Shown: positions 16,270 to 28,020, counted from the first letter of the stretch. The stretch: 45,944 nucleotides of DNA from Pseudomonadota bacterium (GCA_021804825.1 JAJZGX010000008.1:1-45944); one strand, 5' to 3'. The notes: generated from the sequence alone by a model not told the origin. Numbers and translations are program-made.

Positions 16270-18521
16270 GGCGTCGCGCCAGCCTTCGGGCGGCGCGCGA
16301 ATTTATAGACATGGGGTTGAGGAAACCAAGGGCGTGCCGCACCAGGTGGTTCGGCACGGGTGATGTTCATTGCGCCCTTGGCAAAGCGCAATGCCACCGC
16401 GCCGCCGGTGCCGAGGCTGGCGCGATCAAACACTTTGGCGCGGCACGATCGCGGCGCGTAGAGGGGCGTGACAATGACATCTGCACGGCGGCAATCCTCA
16501 CCAAAGGCCGATTGGCGCCAGACCAGCGCCGCGGCATGGCCGTGGGCCAAAGTGATGGCACAGCCGCGGTCGTCGCATCCAGCCTGCGGGTTGGCCGCTA
16601 TGGCGAGGGTTGATGGATCGCGACCATCACCAAGGGCGCGCAGCCATTGGGTGATGATGAAATCATTGCGTCTTTTTGCCAGCAACACCATCGGGCCATG
16701 GGCGGGACGGACAATCAGCGCCGATCCATCAGGTGCAATCAACATATCGGGGGGCGCGGGGGTCGCGGCACCGGCAAGGCCGATGAGCAGGAATGGCAGC
16801 GCTGTGAGCCGCATGAGCGGGCCTTGCCAGATGATCAACACCAGAAGCCCGAAAGTCAGTGCCGCCAGCGCCCAGCCCGGGAAGGCCGCGACCAGCATGG
16901 TTGAATGCGGCGCCGCCGCGATGAGTCGCGCCATTTTGAGCACAACCGCAATGTTGAGGCCGACATAATGCCAGACCGGCCCGTCCCAGCCCAATGGATA
17001 GAGCGCGAGGCCGAGCATGGCACCGGGCACCGCAACGAGTTCGATCAGCGCCAGGGTCAGCGGATTGCCAATCAGCACATAGAGGCCGAGTTCGTTGAAG
17101 TCGGCGGCCATGAAGGGGGCGCTTGCCAGTGTGGCGCAGGATGTGGCGATCAGCAGCGCGATAATCCAGCGGCTGGCACGATGAAGCGCACTTTGTGGCG
17201 CGGGCCTCTGGCGCTGCACGCGCTTGGCGTGGCTTTGCTCGCCTGGTGCCGGGCCGCGTGGCCGGTAACGCGCTTCATGCACCGCCACCAGTGCCGCAAC
17301 CGCGGCAAAGGACAGTTGAAATCCAGCTCCCAGCAGAGCTTCCGGCTGCAACAGAATGACGCCCAGAGCCGCGAGGGCGAGGTTGCGCATGGTCAAGGCT
17401 TCGCGGTCCAGCAGCACCGCGCCAAACATGATCAGGGTCATGATCAGCGCCCGCTCGGTGCCGACCCGCGCGCCACTGAACAGCGCGTAGGCGAGCGCCC
17501 CGACCATGGCAAGGCCGGCCGCCCATTTTCGGATCGGCCATTGCAAGGCCAACGTGGCGCTCAGGCCGAGCAGGCGTCGCATCAGCCAAAACAGCAGGCC
17601 GGCCACCAGACTCATCTGGATGCCGGAGATGGTCACAAGATGAAAAATTCCGGCTTTGCTGATCAACTGGCGCAGGCCCTGATCGAGCATGCCACGCTTG
17701 CCCGTGACCATGGCAACGGCAACGGCGCCGCGCTCACCTGGCACGGCGGCCAGAATATCGTCGGCGACACGGTTGCGCAGCCGGTCGAGCGCCATGGCAA
17801 AGCGCTGGCGCATGGTCGCAGGAAAGGGCGCATCAAACACTTCGATGCGCCCCAGAACCGAACCGACGCCACCAAGTCCGGCAAAAAAGGCGTCTGTTGC
17901 AAAATCATAACCGCCAGGCATGGCGGCATGCGAGGGCGGCAGCAGGCGGGCCTTGAAGGCTATGAAATCCCCAGCCTTGGGGCGTGGCCCGGCACGCATG
18001 GTCACCCGTATCATCTGCGGGCGATGCGCCCTTGGCAGCGGATCGGCGCTGGCGACATCGACAACCAGACGTGCGCCGATCGGACGCCGGTCGATACGCG
18101 CTACATAGCCGGTGATTTCAACAATGCGGATGTGGTCCAACACCGGCGCACCGACCCTGTATTCTCGCAGTTCCACGGCCGAAACGCCGAGAAAAAACAG
18201 CATCAGGCCGGTCAAGGGCCAAGCGCGCCATGGATGCTGGCGTGCCAGCCAAGCCAGAATGGCAAAGGCGGCAGCGAGGCTCGGCGCATACCAGAAGTTC
18301 GGTTCACGGGCGGCTTGAAGCTCGGCGATGGCGCCGAGACCGGCCGCGACGGGCGCCCAAAGGAAGACGCGTCGCCGGTCGATTTCGGCCTGAAAACCAG
18401 CGACAAGGGCTCGTTTGGCCGTGTCGATGACGGCGCCGGTTTGCAGGCCGTGGCGCAAGGGCCACCAGGCCAGGCCGAGTTCGCCCGCCCGCCCCTGCCC
18501 TTTGCCCGCTCTCGGCTCCAT
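16263..18521 (-). CDS. comEC: ComEC/Rec2-family DNA-uptake membrane protein
   Basis: 752 residues from ATG 18521 (the frame is open to 18593, but no homology is expected there). An N-terminal DUF4131-type region (RVVVD... and VDIARRP-like segment [12 protein letters not shown]) is followed by the Competence domain with [24 protein letters not shown] and [13 protein letters not shown], and about ten membrane helices. ComEC forms the inner-membrane channel for single-stranded DNA in transformation. The C-terminal metallo-beta-lactamase-like part ([14 protein letters not shown] onward) is short and lacks an HxHxDH metal motif, a reduced form common in this order. It sits between lexA and gltX, transcribed away from gltX. 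Function in uptake here is inferred; no other com genes are visible. Confidence 0.9.
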   Translation of the reverse strand: MEPRAGKGQGRAGELGLAWWPLRHGLQTGAVIDTAKRALVAGFQAEIDRRRVFLWAPVAAGLGAIAELQAAREPNFWYAPSLAAAFAILAWLARQHPWRAWPLTGLMLFFLGVSAVELREYRVGAPVLDHIRIVEITGYVARIDRRPIGARLVVDVASADPLPRAHRPQMIRVTMRAGPRPKAGDFIAFKARLLPPSHAAMPGGYDFATDAFFAGLGGVGSVLGRIEVFDAPFPATMRQRFAMALDRLRNRVADDILAAVPGERGAVAVAMVTGKRGMLDQGLRQLISKAGIFHLVTISGIQMSLVAGLLFWLMRRLLGLSATLALQWPIRKWAAGLAMVGALAYALFSGARVGTERALIMTLIMFGAVLLDREALTMRNLALAALGVILLQPEALLGAGFQLSFAAVAALVAVHEARYRPRGPAPGEQSHAKRVQRQRPAPQSALHRASRWIIALLIATSCATLASAPFMAADFNELGLYVLIGNPLTLALIELVAVPGAMLGLALYPLGWDGPVWHYVGLNIAVVLKMARLIAAAPHSTMLVAAFPGWALAALTFGLLVLIIWQGPLMRLTALPFLLIGLAGAATPAPPDMLIAPDGSALIVRPAHGPMVLLAKRRNDFIITQWLRALGDGRDPSTLAIAANPQAGCDDRGCAITLAHGHAAALVWRQSAFGEDCRRADVIVTPLYAPRSCRAKVFDRASLGTGGAVALRFAKGAMNITRAEPPGAARPWFPQPHVYKFARRPKAGATPQ

Positions 18522-18650
18522 ACGCACCGCCCGCCCACGCTGCGGAAACTTTTCACGCCCCGCAGCTTTACACAACCAGCTTTGATGATACACGAAGGCG
18601 CGGCCAGCACCAGCGCCGCGCCCGGCTCAGGCCCGCCCCTTGGATTTGCC

Positions 18651-20087
18651 ATGACATCACCGATTGTAACCCGCTTTGCTCCCTCACCAACCGGCTTTCT
18701 GCATATTGGCGGTGCGCGAACGGCCTTGTTCAATTGGCTTTATGCCCGCCATCATGGCGGGCGTTTCCTGCTGCGCATCGAGGACACCGACCGCGAACGC
18801 TCGACCGACGCGGCCATCCAGGCGATTCTGGACGGGCTGCAATGGCTGGGGCTGGAGAGCGACGGCCCACCGGTGATGCAGTTTTCCCGGGCGGCGCGCC
18901 ACCGCGAAGTCGCCGAACTGCTGCTGGCCAGCGGGCGTGCCTACAAATGTTTCGCGACGCCGGCCGAACTCGATGAGATGCGGGCGCTGGCGCGCGCCGA
19001 GGGCCGGGCACCGCGCTATGACGGCCGCTGGCGCGAGCGTGACCCGCGCGAGGCGCCTGCGGGCGCACGCGCTGCCATTCGTCTCAAGGCCCCGGTTACG
19101 GGCACGACGATCATTCATGATCAGGTGCAAGGCGATGTCAGTTTTGCCAACAAGGATCTTGATGATCTGGTGCTGCTGCGCTCGGATGGCACCCCGACTT
19201 ACATGCTGGCCGTGGTCGTCGACGATCATGACATGGGCGTCACCGATATCATCCGCGGCGATGACCATCTCACCAATGCGGCGCGGCAGGCGCAGATCTA
19301 TGCGGCCCTGGACTGGGATTTGCCACGCATGGCGCATATTCCGCTGATCCACGGTCCTGATGGCGCCAAGCTCTCGAAGCGACACGGCGCTCTCGGGGTC
19401 GAGGCCTATCGCGACATGGGGTTTCTCCCCGCCGCCTTGCGGAATTATCTGGTGCGACTGGGCTGGAGCGCCGGGGATCAGGAATTTTTCTCGACCGACG
19501 AGATGACCAAGGCTTTCACCCTCGAGCAGGTCGGACGTTCGGCGGCGCGGTTTGATTTCGTCAAGCTCGGCCATGTCAATGGCCATTACATGCGCGCCAC
19601 ACCGGATGGCGAACTCATGGTCGCGGTGAAGGAATTGATCGGCCATCTGCCGCAGGGCGCGCTGTTCACCGAGGCCTTTGCCCAAGGCCTCGCGTCACGG
19701 CTGGAACTGGCCCTGCCCGGCCTCAAGAGGCGCTCCCGCACTTTGGTTGAACTGCTTGATAATGCCCGGTTTCTCTATGCGCCGCGCCCCCTGACGCTCG
19801 ATGCCAAGGCTGCGGCCCTGCTGGCCGGCCCGGCGATGCAGGCGCAATTGGCCCGCAGTCACGATTTGCTGGTCGGCCTGACCATCTGGAATGCGAGCAC
19901 GACCGAGGCGGTGATGCGGGAATTCGCCGAGGCCCATGACCTAAAACTCGGCGCCGTCGCACAACCTTTGCGGGCAGCCTTGACCGGCTCACTGGTGTCT
20001 CCGGGCGTTTTCGATGTGATGATGGCCCTTGGCCGCGACGAGAGCCTTGCACGCTTGCAGGATCAATTTTCAACGAAGTTGCCTTGA
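18651..20087 (+). CDS. gltX: Glutamate--tRNA ligase
   Basis: 478 residues from ATG 18651. The class I synthetase fold shows [18 protein letters not shown] (HIGH-type motif at residues 18-21), IEDTDRERS, the ...DHLTNAARQ segment, and [10 protein letters not shown] (KMSKS-type loop, about residue 240). It charges tRNA with glutamate in the cytoplasm, and together with the GatCAB amidotransferase (gatB lies 15 kb away) it probably also supplies Gln-tRNA by the indirect route if it is the less discriminating type. There is no zinc-binding Cys cluster in the YKCFATPAE region. The same reading frame stays open for 1.7 kb upstream across the antisense of comEC; this start is fixed by homology. Confidence 0.96.
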   Translation: MTSPIVTRFAPSPTGFLHIGGARTALFNWLYARHHGGRFLLRIEDTDRERSTDAAIQAILDGLQWLGLESDGPPVMQFSRAARHREVAELLLASGRAYKCFATPAELDEMRALARAEGRAPRYDGRWRERDPREAPAGARAAIRLKAPVTGTTIIHDQVQGDVSFANKDLDDLVLLRSDGTPTYMLAVVVDDHDMGVTDIIRGDDHLTNAARQAQIYAALDWDLPRMAHIPLIHGPDGAKLSKRHGALGVEAYRDMGFLPAALRNYLVRLGWSAGDQEFFSTDEMTKAFTLEQVGRSAARFDFVKLGHVNGHYMRATPDGELMVAVKELIGHLPQGALFTEAFAQGLASRLELALPGLKRRSRTLVELLDNARFLYAPRPLTLDAKAAALLAGPAMQAQLARSHDLLVGLTIWNASTTEAVMREFAEAHDLKLGAVAQPLRAALTGSLVSPGVFDVMMALGRDESLARLQDQFSTKLP

Positions 20088-20199
20088 TTGGCGTTGCTGC
20101 GCTTGATGCAGCAGCCTCATTGGGTTATCTGATATTGCATTGCACAATTGTTTGCGGGCTGCGCTCCTGCAGGCTCCGTCCGACACACGAGGGGTTGAC

Positions 20200-21498
20200 A
20201 TGAATAACACCACGGGAAATCTCAAAGTTGCGGACAAAGCCATGGACCTGCCGCTGAAAAAGGGCACCATCGGGCCGGATGTGCTGGATATCGGCTCGCT
20301 TTATGGCAAGACCGGGATGTTCACCTATGATCCGGGTTTCACGTCGACCGCCAGTTGCGAATCTGCCATCACCTACATCGATGGTGACAAGGGCGTGCTG
20401 CTGCACCGCGGCTACCCGATTGAGCAACTGGCCGAGCACGGCGACTTTCTGGAAACCTGCTACGTGCTGTTCCATGGCGAATTGCCCACCGCCGCGCAAA
20501 AGGCGGATTTTGATTATCGTGTGACGCGCCACACCATGGTGCATGAGCAGATGGCGCGGTTTTTCCATGGTTTCCGCCGCGACGCCCACCCCATGGCGGT
20601 GATGGTCGCTTGCGTCGGTGCGCTCTCGGCTTTTTATCATGACTCGACCGATATCACCGATCCGCAGCAGCGGATGGTGGCCTCGATGCGCATGATCGCC
20701 AAAATTCCGACATTGGCGGCCATGGCCTTCAAATATAATATTGGTCAGCCGTTCGTTTACCCGACAAATTCCTTGGACTATACGGCCAATTTTCTTAGAA
20801 TGTGCTTTGCCGTGCCGTGCGAGGACTACAAGGTCAACCCGGTTCTGGCCCGCGCGCTTGATCGCATTTTCATTCTTCATGCCGATCACGAGCAGAATGC
20901 TTCAACATCGACCGTGCGTCTGGCGGGATCGTCCGGTGCCAATCCCTTTGCCTGCATCGCGGCCGGCATTGCGTCGCTCTGGGGGCCTGCCCATGGCGGT
21001 GCCAATGAGGCGGCGCTGAAAATGCTCGGTGAAATCGGCACGGTGGATCGTATTCCGCATTTCATCGCCCGCGCGAAGGACAAGAATGACTCGTTCCGCT
21101 TGATGGGCTTTGGTCATCGGGTTTACAAGAATTATGACCCGCGTGCCAAAATCATGCAGAAAACCTGTCATGAAGTTCTGGCGGAATTGGGCATCAATGA
21201 CGATCCGTTGCTGGATGTCGCGATGGAGCTGGAGCGCATCGCGCTGCATGATGATTATTTCATCGAAAAGAAGCTCTATCCGAATATTGATTTCTATTCA
21301 GGCATTACCCTGAAGGCGATGGGCTTTCCCACCAATATGTTCACCGTGCTGTTCGCAGTGGCGCGCACCGTTGGCTGGATCGCGCAATGGCGTGAGATGA
21401 TCGAGGATCCGCACCAGAAGATCGGCCGTCCGCGGCAGCTTTACGTCGGCCCGCCCAAGCGCGAATATGTGCCGATCAGCAAGCGTCGCGAGGCCTGA
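20200..21498 (+). CDS. gltA: Citrate synthase (type II)
   Basis: 432 residues from ATG 20200, with GAGGGG upstream (5 bases spacing). Hallmarks: [29 protein letters not shown] (catalytic His), [15 protein letters not shown] (His and Asp of the active site), and [16 protein letters not shown] at the C-terminus, typical of the hexameric, NADH-sensitive bacterial form. It condenses acetyl-CoA and oxaloacetate as the first TCA-cycle step. A 112-base gap behind gltX holds an AT-rich stretch (around 20130-20150, ATATTGCATTGCACAATTG) that is the likely promoter region. Confidence 0.97.
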   Translation: MNNTTGNLKVADKAMDLPLKKGTIGPDVLDIGSLYGKTGMFTYDPGFTSTASCESAITYIDGDKGVLLHRGYPIEQLAEHGDFLETCYVLFHGELPTAAQKADFDYRVTRHTMVHEQMARFFHGFRRDAHPMAVMVACVGALSAFYHDSTDITDPQQRMVASMRMIAKIPTLAAMAFKYNIGQPFVYPTNSLDYTANFLRMCFAVPCEDYKVNPVLARALDRIFILHADHEQNASTSTVRLAGSSGANPFACIAAGIASLWGPAHGGANEAALKMLGEIGTVDRIPHFIARAKDKNDSFRLMGFGHRVYKNYDPRAKIMQKTCHEVLAELGINDDPLLDVAMELERIALHDDYFIEKKLYPNIDFYSGITLKAMGFPTNMFTVLFAVARTVGWIAQWREMIEDPHQKIGRPRQLYVGPPKREYVPISKRREA

Positions 21499-21525
21499 GC
21501 AGGCCTCCCAGCGCTCAGGAGCGCT
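21491..21525. terminator. Twin 6-4-6 hairpins between convergent gltA and der
   Basis: Two adjacent perfect hairpins, AGGCCT-GAGC-AGGCCT (21491-21506) and AGCGCT-CAGG-AGCGCT (21510-21525), span the gltA stop and the der stop codons. The second is followed by TTTGATTTAT in the gltA direction. They probably act as a compact terminator for converging transcripts, though the T-run is imperfect. Confidence 0.45.
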
Positions 21526-22912
21526 TTGATTTATAGGGGTTGGCGCTGGTGCGCCAACTCAGGCGCAGCGGCACGCCGGGAAAATCAAAGGTCGCACGCA
21601 AGCCATTGACAAGAAAGCGCTCGTAGCTTGTGGGCAAGGCTTCGAGCTGGTTGCCGAACAGCACAAACTGCGGCGGGCGCGCCTTGGGTTGCGTCATGTA
21701 GCGGATCTTGATGCGGCGTCCAGATACGGCAGGCGGCGGTGTCTGTTCGAGAATGGCGGCCAGCCAGCGGTTCATCCTGCCGGTGGATATGCGCTTGTTC
21801 CAGGCGGCTTCCACCCTGAACACCGCGTCGATCAGTTTGGGCAGGCCGACGCCGTTGAGACCACAGACCGGAACCACCGGCGTGCCGCGCAATTGTGGCA
21901 ACAGTCGGTCGGCATCCTCGCGCAGCCGGGCCAGTCTGGTGCCGGGGTCGGTCACGAGGTCCCACTTGTTGACGCCGATCACCAAGGCGCGACCCTCGCG
22001 TTGGCACAGGTCGGCAATGGTCAGGTCCTGTTTTTCAAATGGAATGGTGGCGTCGAGCAGCAACACCACCACTTCGGCAAATTTCACGGCGCGCAGGGCG
22101 TCACTGGCCGCGAGCTTTTCAAGCTTTTCAGTAATTTGCGCCTTCTTGCGCAGCCCAGCGGTGTCAAACAGCTTCAGTTGACGCGCACCCCACATGAATT
22201 CGACGCCAATCGAGTCGCGCGTCACGCCAGCCTCGGGCCCGACCAACAGCCGGTCTTCGCCGAGAATTTTATTGATCAGCGTCGATTTGCCGGCGTTCGG
22301 ACGCCCCACCACGGCGATCCGCAAGGGTTTGGTGATATCAAGCTCGGTTCCGTCCTGCTCATCTTCGAGTTCGAGGACGGCGCGCTCGTCAAGCACTTCA
22401 GAGGCGGGGGTGGTGGCTTCGGGCAACAGGGCCAGCAAAGCCTCGAACAAATCCCCCATGCCGTCGCCATGTTCGGCAGACAGGGCCACGGGTTCGCCAA
22501 GGCCAAGATCATAGGCCTCGATCGCACCGGTCGCCCCGGCCCGGCCCTCGGCCTTGTTGGCAAGCAAGATCAATGGCTTGTCGGCGCGCCGCACGAGCGC
22601 TGCAAAATGCTTGTCATCGGCGGTGACGCCGGTGCGGGCATCGATCATGAAAGCAATGGCATCGGCCCCTGCAATGGCGGCCGCAGTCTGCGCGCGCATG
22701 CGCCCGGACAGGCTGGCCGGATCGCCCGCCTCCAGACCGGCAGTATCGATTACCGTGAAGATCAGATCGACGAGGCGCGCTTCGCCCTCGCGCCGGTCGC
22801 GGGTGACACCGGGTTGATCATCGACCAGGGCCAGCTTTTTGCCTACAAGGCGGTTGAACAATGTTGATTTGCCGACATTGGGCCGCCCGACTATGGCCAA
22901 ACGAAATGTCAT
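21515..22912 (-). CDS. der: Ribosome biogenesis GTPase Der (EngA)
   Basis: 465 residues with two tandem GTPase domains: [14 protein letters not shown] (P-loop 1, residues 9-15 core) with DTAGLE and NKAEG, and [16 protein letters not shown] (P-loop 2, about residue 203) with FDTAGLRKK and NKWDLV, then a KH-like C-terminal domain ([20 protein letters not shown]). The double G-domain is unique to Der, which acts in assembly of the 50S ribosomal subunit. The ATG overlaps the stop of the upstream TPR gene by four bases (ATGA), so the two are translationally coupled. The last codons form one arm of the twin hairpin towards gltA. Confidence 0.97.
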   Translation of the reverse strand: MTFRLAIVGRPNVGKSTLFNRLVGKKLALVDDQPGVTRDRREGEARLVDLIFTVIDTAGLEAGDPASLSGRMRAQTAAAIAGADAIAFMIDARTGVTADDKHFAALVRRADKPLILLANKAEGRAGATGAIEAYDLGLGEPVALSAEHGDGMGDLFEALLALLPEATTPASEVLDERAVLELEDEQDGTELDITKPLRIAVVGRPNAGKSTLINKILGEDRLLVGPEAGVTRDSIGVEFMWGARQLKLFDTAGLRKKAQITEKLEKLAASDALRAVKFAEVVVLLLDATIPFEKQDLTIADLCQREGRALVIGVNKWDLVTDPGTRLARLREDADRLLPQLRGTPVVPVCGLNGVGLPKLIDAVFRVEAAWNKRISTGRMNRWLAAILEQTPPPAVSGRRIKIRYMTQPKARPPQFVLFGNQLEALPTSYERFLVNGLRATFDFPGVPLRLSWRTSANPYKSKRS

Positions 22913-23637
22913 TTCGGCGGGGTCGTGACGTTGGGGGCGGCAGGAGCGACCGCTGCTTGCCCGGCGGCGGCGGGCAAAGTGCCGGCGCGAATAAGCGCCG
23001 ACAATTGCTCGGCGCGGGCGCGCATCGACGCATCGGCTGCGGGATCGATGATAATGGCCTCGAGATTGTCGCCCGCGATCTTGAAATCGCCAGCCTTGAA
23101 GGCAGCAATCGCCAGAATTTCTCGGGCGAGATTGCGAAACGGTGACGTGGCTGCGGTCAGGGGTTCAAGCCGCTGACGCATTTCGCTGAGGTCGGCGACA
23201 TCGAGGCGCAACAGCGCGGCCCGCAATCGTGCCACATCTTGATAAAGCGGTGACAATGCCGCATTTTTTGCAAGGCCGTCATAGTCCTTGACGCCTGCTT
23301 CGGCCTCGGCGGCGCTGGTGAGCGCCGCGGCGCGCAGAAGCGCCAGCATCTTGTAGCCGGCTGGGGCGTTCTTGGCGACACTGAGCAAAGCCGCCTCGGC
23401 GATTTTGGCCTTGGCGGGGTCCGCGCCAGCGAGCTTGGCGAGATCGAGCGCGCTCTGGTAGCGGGCGCCCGCAGCCTCGCGGGCCTGCTGCTCGTGCTTC
23501 CGGTAATAATTATAGCCGCCAACGCCCAGCAGCGCCGCGACGCCAACGCCAATGATCACGGGCTGCCAGCGTGTCAGCGTCGCAACAACGCGCTCGGTGC
23601 GCAGTTCTTCATCAATTTCACGAATTAGATCAGACAT
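22909..23637 (-). CDS. TPR-like inner-membrane protein (YfgM-type, Der partner gene)
   Basis: 242 residues. A short cytoplasmic N-terminus ([17 protein letters not shown]) leads into one membrane helix ([22 protein letters not shown]), then a periplasmic helical repeat region from about residue 50, and an Ala/Pro-rich tail. This matches the tetratricopeptide YfgM-like family, which in alphaproteobacteria is found immediately upstream of der and in E. coli associates with the SecYEG translocon and periplasmic chaperones. Its stop overlaps the der start (ATGA). A periplasmic folding role is inferred from the family. Confidence 0.87.
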   Translation of the reverse strand: MSDLIREIDEELRTERVVATLTRWQPVIIGVGVAALLGVGGYNYYRKHEQQAREAAGARYQSALDLAKLAGADPAKAKIAEAALLSVAKNAPAGYKMLALLRAAALTSAAEAEAGVKDYDGLAKNAALSPLYQDVARLRAALLRLDVADLSEMRQRLEPLTAATSPFRNLAREILAIAAFKAGDFKIAGDNLEAIIIDPAADASMRARAEQLSALIRAGTLPAAAGQAAVAPAAPNVTTPPK

Positions 23638-23789
23638 CTATATCTCGTATCCCGGACCTTTGAATTCCATGCTGCAAGCCTGCCGATCACGAAAGCCGAG
23701 CCATGATCACGCAGGTTTCACGCAGCCAAGCTGCTCTAGCATGGCCGCCAGCAGTTTCCTAGGCTCAGGGATGGCTTGCGGGCTTCGGC

Positions 23790-25175
23790 CTAAATGAGTT
23801 CGCCTTGGCGGTAGCGGCGCGTTGGTTGGCGCATCGTCACCAGTTCCTCGGCGGCAGTGGGATGCAGGGCCATGGTCGCGTCGAAATCCACTTTGGATGC
23901 CCGCATTTTCATGGCAATGGCAACCAGTTGCGCCATTTCGCCTGCATCTGCGCCCAAAACATGCAAGCCCAACACGCGCTGGCTCGGCGCATCCACCACC
24001 AGTTTCAGTATCGTCTTTTCGGCCCGGCCCGACAAGGTCGCGCGCATGGGGCGGAAGGCGGCGACATAAACATCAAGATCAGGGTGCGCGATCCGCGCCG
24101 CCGCCTCGCTCAGGCCAACCGTGCCGATTTCTGGCGTCGTGAACACGGCGCTCGGCACCAGATTGTGATCCACCGCCACCGTGCTGCCGCCAAACAGATG
24201 GTCAGCCAGCACATGGCCCTCGCGGATCGCCACAGGCGTGAGATTGATGCGGTCGGTGACATCGCCAACCGCGTGAACCGAGGGACAGGATGTCGCAGCA
24301 TGGGCATCGACGGGAATCTGGCCGTTGTGGCCGAGCTTGATGCCGCAGGTTTCAAGGCCCAGACCGAGGGTTTGCGGACGCCGCCCGGTTGCAAGCAGCA
24401 CCTGATCATAATCTGCCATGCTGCCGTCACCGAAACTGGCTGCAATGGCGCCTTCGGCGCGTTGCAGGCTGTGCGGCATGCGCCCGGCGCGCAGTTCGAC
24501 GCCCGCCGCCAGCAGCGCTTCGGTGAGCCCTTCGCGCATATCGACATCAAAGCCGCGCAGCACCGCCTCGGCACGAAAAGCCAGCGTCACCTTGCTGCCC
24601 AACCTCGCCATCAGGCTGGCAAATTCAACCGCAATATAGCCGCCACCGATGATCAACAGCCGTTCAGGCTGTTGCGGCAGATCGAAAATTTCGTTGGAGC
24701 TGATCGCCAGTTCATGGCCGCTGCAATTCACGCCCAGATCCGGCGCGGCGCCGGTTGCCACCAGAATATGCCGGGCACGAAGCTTGCGGCCATTCTGGAT
24801 GAGTTGCACTTCATGCGGCCCCAGAACGGTCGCCCGGCTTTCGACGATGTCAACGCCAGCTTTCAGCAGATTGGCGCGGTAAATCCCGGAAAGGCGGGAA
24901 ATTTCCTGCTCCTTGGCTGCCACCAGCTTTTGCCAGTCGAAGGTGGCGCTGGCCACATGCCAGCCAAATCCGGCGGCATCCTCGAAATCATCGGCAAAGC
25001 GGCTGGCGTAGACATAGAGCTTTTTGGGCACGCAGCCGCGAATGACGCAGGTGCCGCCAATGCGAAACTCTTCGGCGATCATGACGCTGGCGCCGTGGCT
25101 GGCGGCGATGCGTGCCGCTCTGGTGCCGCCAGAGCCAGCGCCGATCACGAAGAAATCAACATCGAAGCCGGTCAC
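23790..25175 (-). CDS. gor: Glutathione-disulfide reductase
   Basis: 461 residues. An FAD-binding Rossmann fold opens with FVIGAGSGGTRAARIA, and the redox-active disulfide is in GGTCVIRGCVPKK (Cys42 and Cys47). The NAD(P) domain has LIIGGGYIAVEFAS and GRRPQT, the interface domain VFTTPEIGTVG, and the C-terminal catalytic His is in ALHPTAAEE. It reduces glutathione disulfide with NADPH in the cytoplasm. A 24-base gap to the upstream DUF2059 gene suggests co-transcription with rpiA and DUF2059, an order often seen in this order of bacteria. Confidence 0.96.
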   Translation of the reverse strand: MTGFDVDFFVIGAGSGGTRAARIAASHGASVMIAEEFRIGGTCVIRGCVPKKLYVYASRFADDFEDAAGFGWHVASATFDWQKLVAAKEQEISRLSGIYRANLLKAGVDIVESRATVLGPHEVQLIQNGRKLRARHILVATGAAPDLGVNCSGHELAISSNEIFDLPQQPERLLIIGGGYIAVEFASLMARLGSKVTLAFRAEAVLRGFDVDMREGLTEALLAAGVELRAGRMPHSLQRAEGAIAASFGDGSMADYDQVLLATGRRPQTLGLGLETCGIKLGHNGQIPVDAHAATSCPSVHAVGDVTDRINLTPVAIREGHVLADHLFGGSTVAVDHNLVPSAVFTTPEIGTVGLSEAAARIAHPDLDVYVAAFRPMRATLSGRAEKTILKLVVDAPSQRVLGLHVLGADAGEMAQLVAIAMKMRASKVDFDATMALHPTAAEELVTMRQPTRRYRQGELI

Positions 25176-25199
25176 GCGCTGGCCTTTTTTTTCAAGGTG

Positions 25200-25775
25200 T
25201 CAGTTGAAGTCGATACCTTTTTTCTTCATGGCGACGCGCACATCATCCATCATTTTGGCGGTGAGTTGCTGACGCCAAGGCACCATCGCCTGCCCGAGCA
25301 CGCCCAGAATCAACGGCTGGATTTTCGAGTAACGCTGGCCGGATGCCGAAGCAAAAAACCCGTCAACGTCCTTGAGTTCCTGATCGGTCAGAACCTGCGC
25401 ATAGGCCTTGCCGGTTTTATCGATCAGCACATCGGCCTGCTTCATGAGCTGGGGCTGAAGTTCTTTCAGGGTCTCGGTCAGAGGCTTGACGATTTCCGGC
25501 TTGGTCACGCTGGTGTTGCGCACCAGTTGATCCATCAGCAGGGCTACCGTTGCCTGAATTTGCACATTGAGCCGTGAATCGACGACGATTTTGCGCCCGA
25601 GTGCGATTTCAGCGGCGGTTGGCGCCTTGATGGCCGGGGCAGCGGCCGTCGGCGTGGCTGCGCCTTGCGCTGCCACAGCCATGCTGGCGTTCCCGGCACC
25701 TGCCAGCAGGGCGAGCGCCATCACAGCGAGCGCCACGCGGCGGCGGCCAAATTGTCTTCCCTGCAGCGCGAACAT
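25200..25775 (-). CDS. Secreted DUF2059 protein
   Basis: 191 residues from ATG 25775, where AAAGG lies 6-7 bases upstream; the frame is open to 25832 but that leader is polar and unneeded. A signal peptide (ALAVMALALLAGAGNASMAVAA) is followed by an Ala/Pro linker and a helical DUF2059 domain (residues about 70-185), with LTDQELKDVDGFFASASGQ and YSKIQPLILGVL as its best-conserved parts. The domain occurs in many periplasmic proteobacterial proteins, but its function is unknown. It lies between rpiA and gor in one minus-strand run. Confidence 0.86.
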   Translation of the reverse strand: MFALQGRQFGRRRVALAVMALALLAGAGNASMAVAAQGAATPTAAAPAIKAPTAAEIALGRKIVVDSRLNVQIQATVALLMDQLVRNTSVTKPEIVKPLTETLKELQPQLMKQADVLIDKTGKAYAQVLTDQELKDVDGFFASASGQRYSKIQPLILGVLGQAMVPWRQQLTAKMMDDVRVAMKKKGIDFN

Positions 25776-25879
25776 TTTCAGCCTTTCTTCATCATCGGGC
25801 GTTTTGCAGCGCCCGATCCTTGCCCTTGGCATTGCCTATAGCGGCAATTTATGGCCGCGTCAGCAAGGAAGCGTGGCTT

Positions 25880-26575
25880 TCAGGCCACAGTTGCGAGGAT
25901 TTCGCTCGTTCTGTCGGCATGGCCAATGAGCGCGCGCTTGGCGAGGCCAAGGAACAATCCATGTTCGACGACGCCGGGAATGGCGAAGAGGTCTTCTGAC
26001 AGCGCCCCGGCATCGGCGATGGCCCCGAAGGCACAATCGACGATCAGATGGCCGCCGTCGGTGACAAAATTGCTGCCATCGGCGTTGCGGCGCAGACCCA
26101 TGGACTTATGCGCGCCATGGCGGGTCATGACGCTCTCCAGTCGTTTCAGCGTCGCACCGAGGCCAAAGACGTTGACCTCCACCGGCAAGGGAAATCGCCC
26201 GAGCCTTGACACCAGTTTGCTGTCGTCGCTGATCACCAGCATGGCATGCGAGGCGGCGGCGACAATTTTTTCACGCAGCAGCGCACCGCCACCGCCTTTG
26301 ATGAGTTGCAGTGCCGGGTCGATTTCGTCAGCACCATCAATGGTGAGATCGAGTTCCGGCAATTCATCGAGCGTGGTCACGTCGATGCCAAGCGCCGTGG
26401 CTTGAGCATGGGTGGCGCGTGACGTTGCCACGCAACGCAGCTTGAGGCCCTCCTGAACTCTTGCGCCCAGCGCCTCGACAAACAGCGCCGCGGTTGATCC
26501 GGTGCCAAGGCCAAGGCGCATTCCGGGCGTGACATAGGCAAGGGCAGCGTTGGCGGCACGTTGTTTTGGCGACAT
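25880..26575 (-). CDS. rpiA: Ribose-5-phosphate isomerase A
   Basis: 231 residues from ATG 26575. [15 protein letters not shown] (phosphate-binding loop), [27 protein letters not shown] (catalytic Asp and Glu) and [12 protein letters not shown] are all family signatures. It interconverts ribose-5-phosphate and ribulose-5-phosphate in the pentose phosphate pathway. A GTG at 26581 is an alternative start that would overlap the gabD stop as GTGA; the ATG has a better-placed GGA. Either way the gene is coupled or nearly so to the succinate-semialdehyde dehydrogenase gene upstream. Confidence 0.96.
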   Translation of the reverse strand: MSPKQRAANAALAYVTPGMRLGLGTGSTAALFVEALGARVQEGLKLRCVATSRATHAQATALGIDVTTLDELPELDLTIDGADEIDPALQLIKGGGGALLREKIVAAASHAMLVISDDSKLVSRLGRFPLPVEVNVFGLGATLKRLESVMTRHGAHKSMGLRRNADGSNFVTDGGHLIVDCAFGAIADAGALSEDLFAIPGVVEHGLFLGLAKRALIGHADRTSEILATVA

Positions 26576-26577
26576 GG

Positions 26578-28020
26578 TCACAGTCCAGCTACGAGCAGAT
26601 ATTTCATTTCAAGGAATTCTTCGACACCATGGTGCGAGCCTTCGCGCCCGAGGCCGGATTGCTTGACGCCGCCAAAGGGCGCAACTTCGGTGGCGATAAT
26701 GCCGGTATTGATCCCGACCATGCCGTAATCGAGCTGTTCGGCGGCATGGAACACACGTTTCAAGTCGCGCGCATAGAAATAGGCTGCCAAACCGAATTCG
26801 GTGGCGTTGGCCATGGCGATGACATCGGCATCATTTTGGAAGCGAAACACGGGGGCCACTGGCCCAAAGGTTTCTTCGCGGGCGATCTTCATCGTGGCAT
26901 CAACGCCAGAGAGCACGGTGGGCTGGAAAAATGTGCCCCCCAAGGCGTGGCGTTGCCCGCCTGTCAGCACCTTGGCACCATGCGCCAGGGCGTCCGCGAC
27001 ATGGGTCTCGACTTTGACAATCGCTTCGGCGTTGATCAATGGCCCTTGGGTGACACCCGCTTCCATGCCATTGCCGACCTGCATCTTGGCGACTTCCTGC
27101 GAGAGCTTGGCAACAAAGGCATCGTAAATGCCATCCTGCGCATAGATGCGGTTGGCGCAGACACAGGTCTGCCCCATGTTGCGGAATTTGGAGAGCATCG
27201 CGCCTTGCACCGCGGCATCGACATCGGCATCATCAAACACGATGAAGGGCGCATTGCCGCCAAGTTCGAGCCCGACTTTCTTGATGGTTGACGAGGCCTG
27301 GCGCATCAGCAGGCGTCCGACTTCCGTTGAGCCGGTAAAGCCGATAAAACGCACGTCATCATGCGCGCACATCACCTGACCAATCGCGGGCGCGTCGCCG
27401 GTGATGAGATTGAGCACCCCGGGGGGAAATCCGGCCCTGATCGCCAGTTCACCCAGCGCCAGCGCCGTCAGCGGCGTTTCGGGTGCGGGTTTCACCACCG
27501 CCGTGCAGCCAACTGCCAGCGCCGGTGCGACCTTGCGGGTGATCATGGCCGCCGGAAAATTCCACGGGGTTATCGCGCACATCACGCCGACCGGCTGCTT
27601 GATGACCATGATACGGGCATCGGCGCGGTGCGAGGGGATGGTTTCGCCATAGACGCGCTTGGCCTCCTCGGCGTAAAATTCCACAAATGATGCCGCGTAA
27701 TCCACTTCGCCGCGCGCCTCGGCGAGGGGTTTTCCCTGCTCGCTGGTCATGATGATTGCGAGGTCTTCACGGTGGGCCAGCATAAGATCATACCAGCGCC
27801 GCAAAATCGCGGAGCGCTCCTTGGCAAGCTTGCCCGCCCAGGGCTTGAAGGCGCGACTGGCAGCGGCAATCGCCTCGCCGGCTTCGCCTGCGCCAAAGTT
27901 TGGCACTTTGGCGACGAGTGCGCCGGTAGCCGGATTGATGATGGCGTCCTGTGGCGTGCCGCGCCATTGACCGTCAATCAGGCACTGATTTTTCAGAAGT
28001 GTTGGATCAGCAAGTTTCAT
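26578..28020 (-). CDS. gabD: Succinate-semialdehyde dehydrogenase [NAD(P)+]
   Basis: 480 residues from ATG 28020, 8 bases after GGAG; a GTG at 28029 is less likely. Signatures are [20 protein letters not shown] (cofactor domain), [27 protein letters not shown] (general-base Glu) and GQTCVCANR (catalytic Cys followed two residues later by the redox-regulatory Cys seen in SSADH). The [21 protein letters not shown] tail, quoted in part as [13 protein letters not shown], is typical of GabD. It oxidises succinate semialdehyde to succinate in GABA degradation; glutarate semialdehyde is a possible alternative substrate. No GABA transaminase gene is nearby. It heads the gabD-rpiA-DUF2059-gor run. Confidence 0.93.
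   Translation of the reverse strand: MKLADPTLLKNQCLIDGQWRGTPQDAIINPATGALVAKVPNFGAGEAGEAIAAASRAFKPWAGKLAKERSAILRRWYDLMLAHREDLAIIMTSEQGKPLAEARGEVDYAASFVEFYAEEAKRVYGETIPSHRADARIMVIKQPVGVMCAITPWNFPAAMITRKVAPALAVGCTAVVKPAPETPLTALALGELAIRAGFPPGVLNLITGDAPAIGQVMCAHDDVRFIGFTGSTEVGRLLMRQASSTIKKVGLELGGNAPFIVFDDADVDAAVQGAMLSKFRNMGQTCVCANRIYAQDGIYDAFVAKLSQEVAKMQVGNGMEAGVTQGPLINAEAIVKVETHVADALAHGAKVLTGGQRHALGGTFFQPTVLSGVDATMKIAREETFGPVAPVFRFQNDADVIAMANATEFGLAAYFYARDLKRVFHAAEQLDYGMVGINTGIIATEVAPFGGVKQSGLGREGSHHGVEEFLEMKYLLVAGL

Noticed and set aside
16905..18650. A 582-codon open extension of the gltX frame across the opposite strand of comEC
   Set aside because: It is the stop-free antisense of a GC-rich gene. 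Its composition (Arg, Gln, Gly, His) is not protein-like, and GltX homology starts exactly at 18651.
23805..25577. A 590-codon plus frame opposite gor and DUF2059
   Set aside because: An antisense shadow, His/Gln/Arg-rich, crossing two well-identified minus-strand genes.
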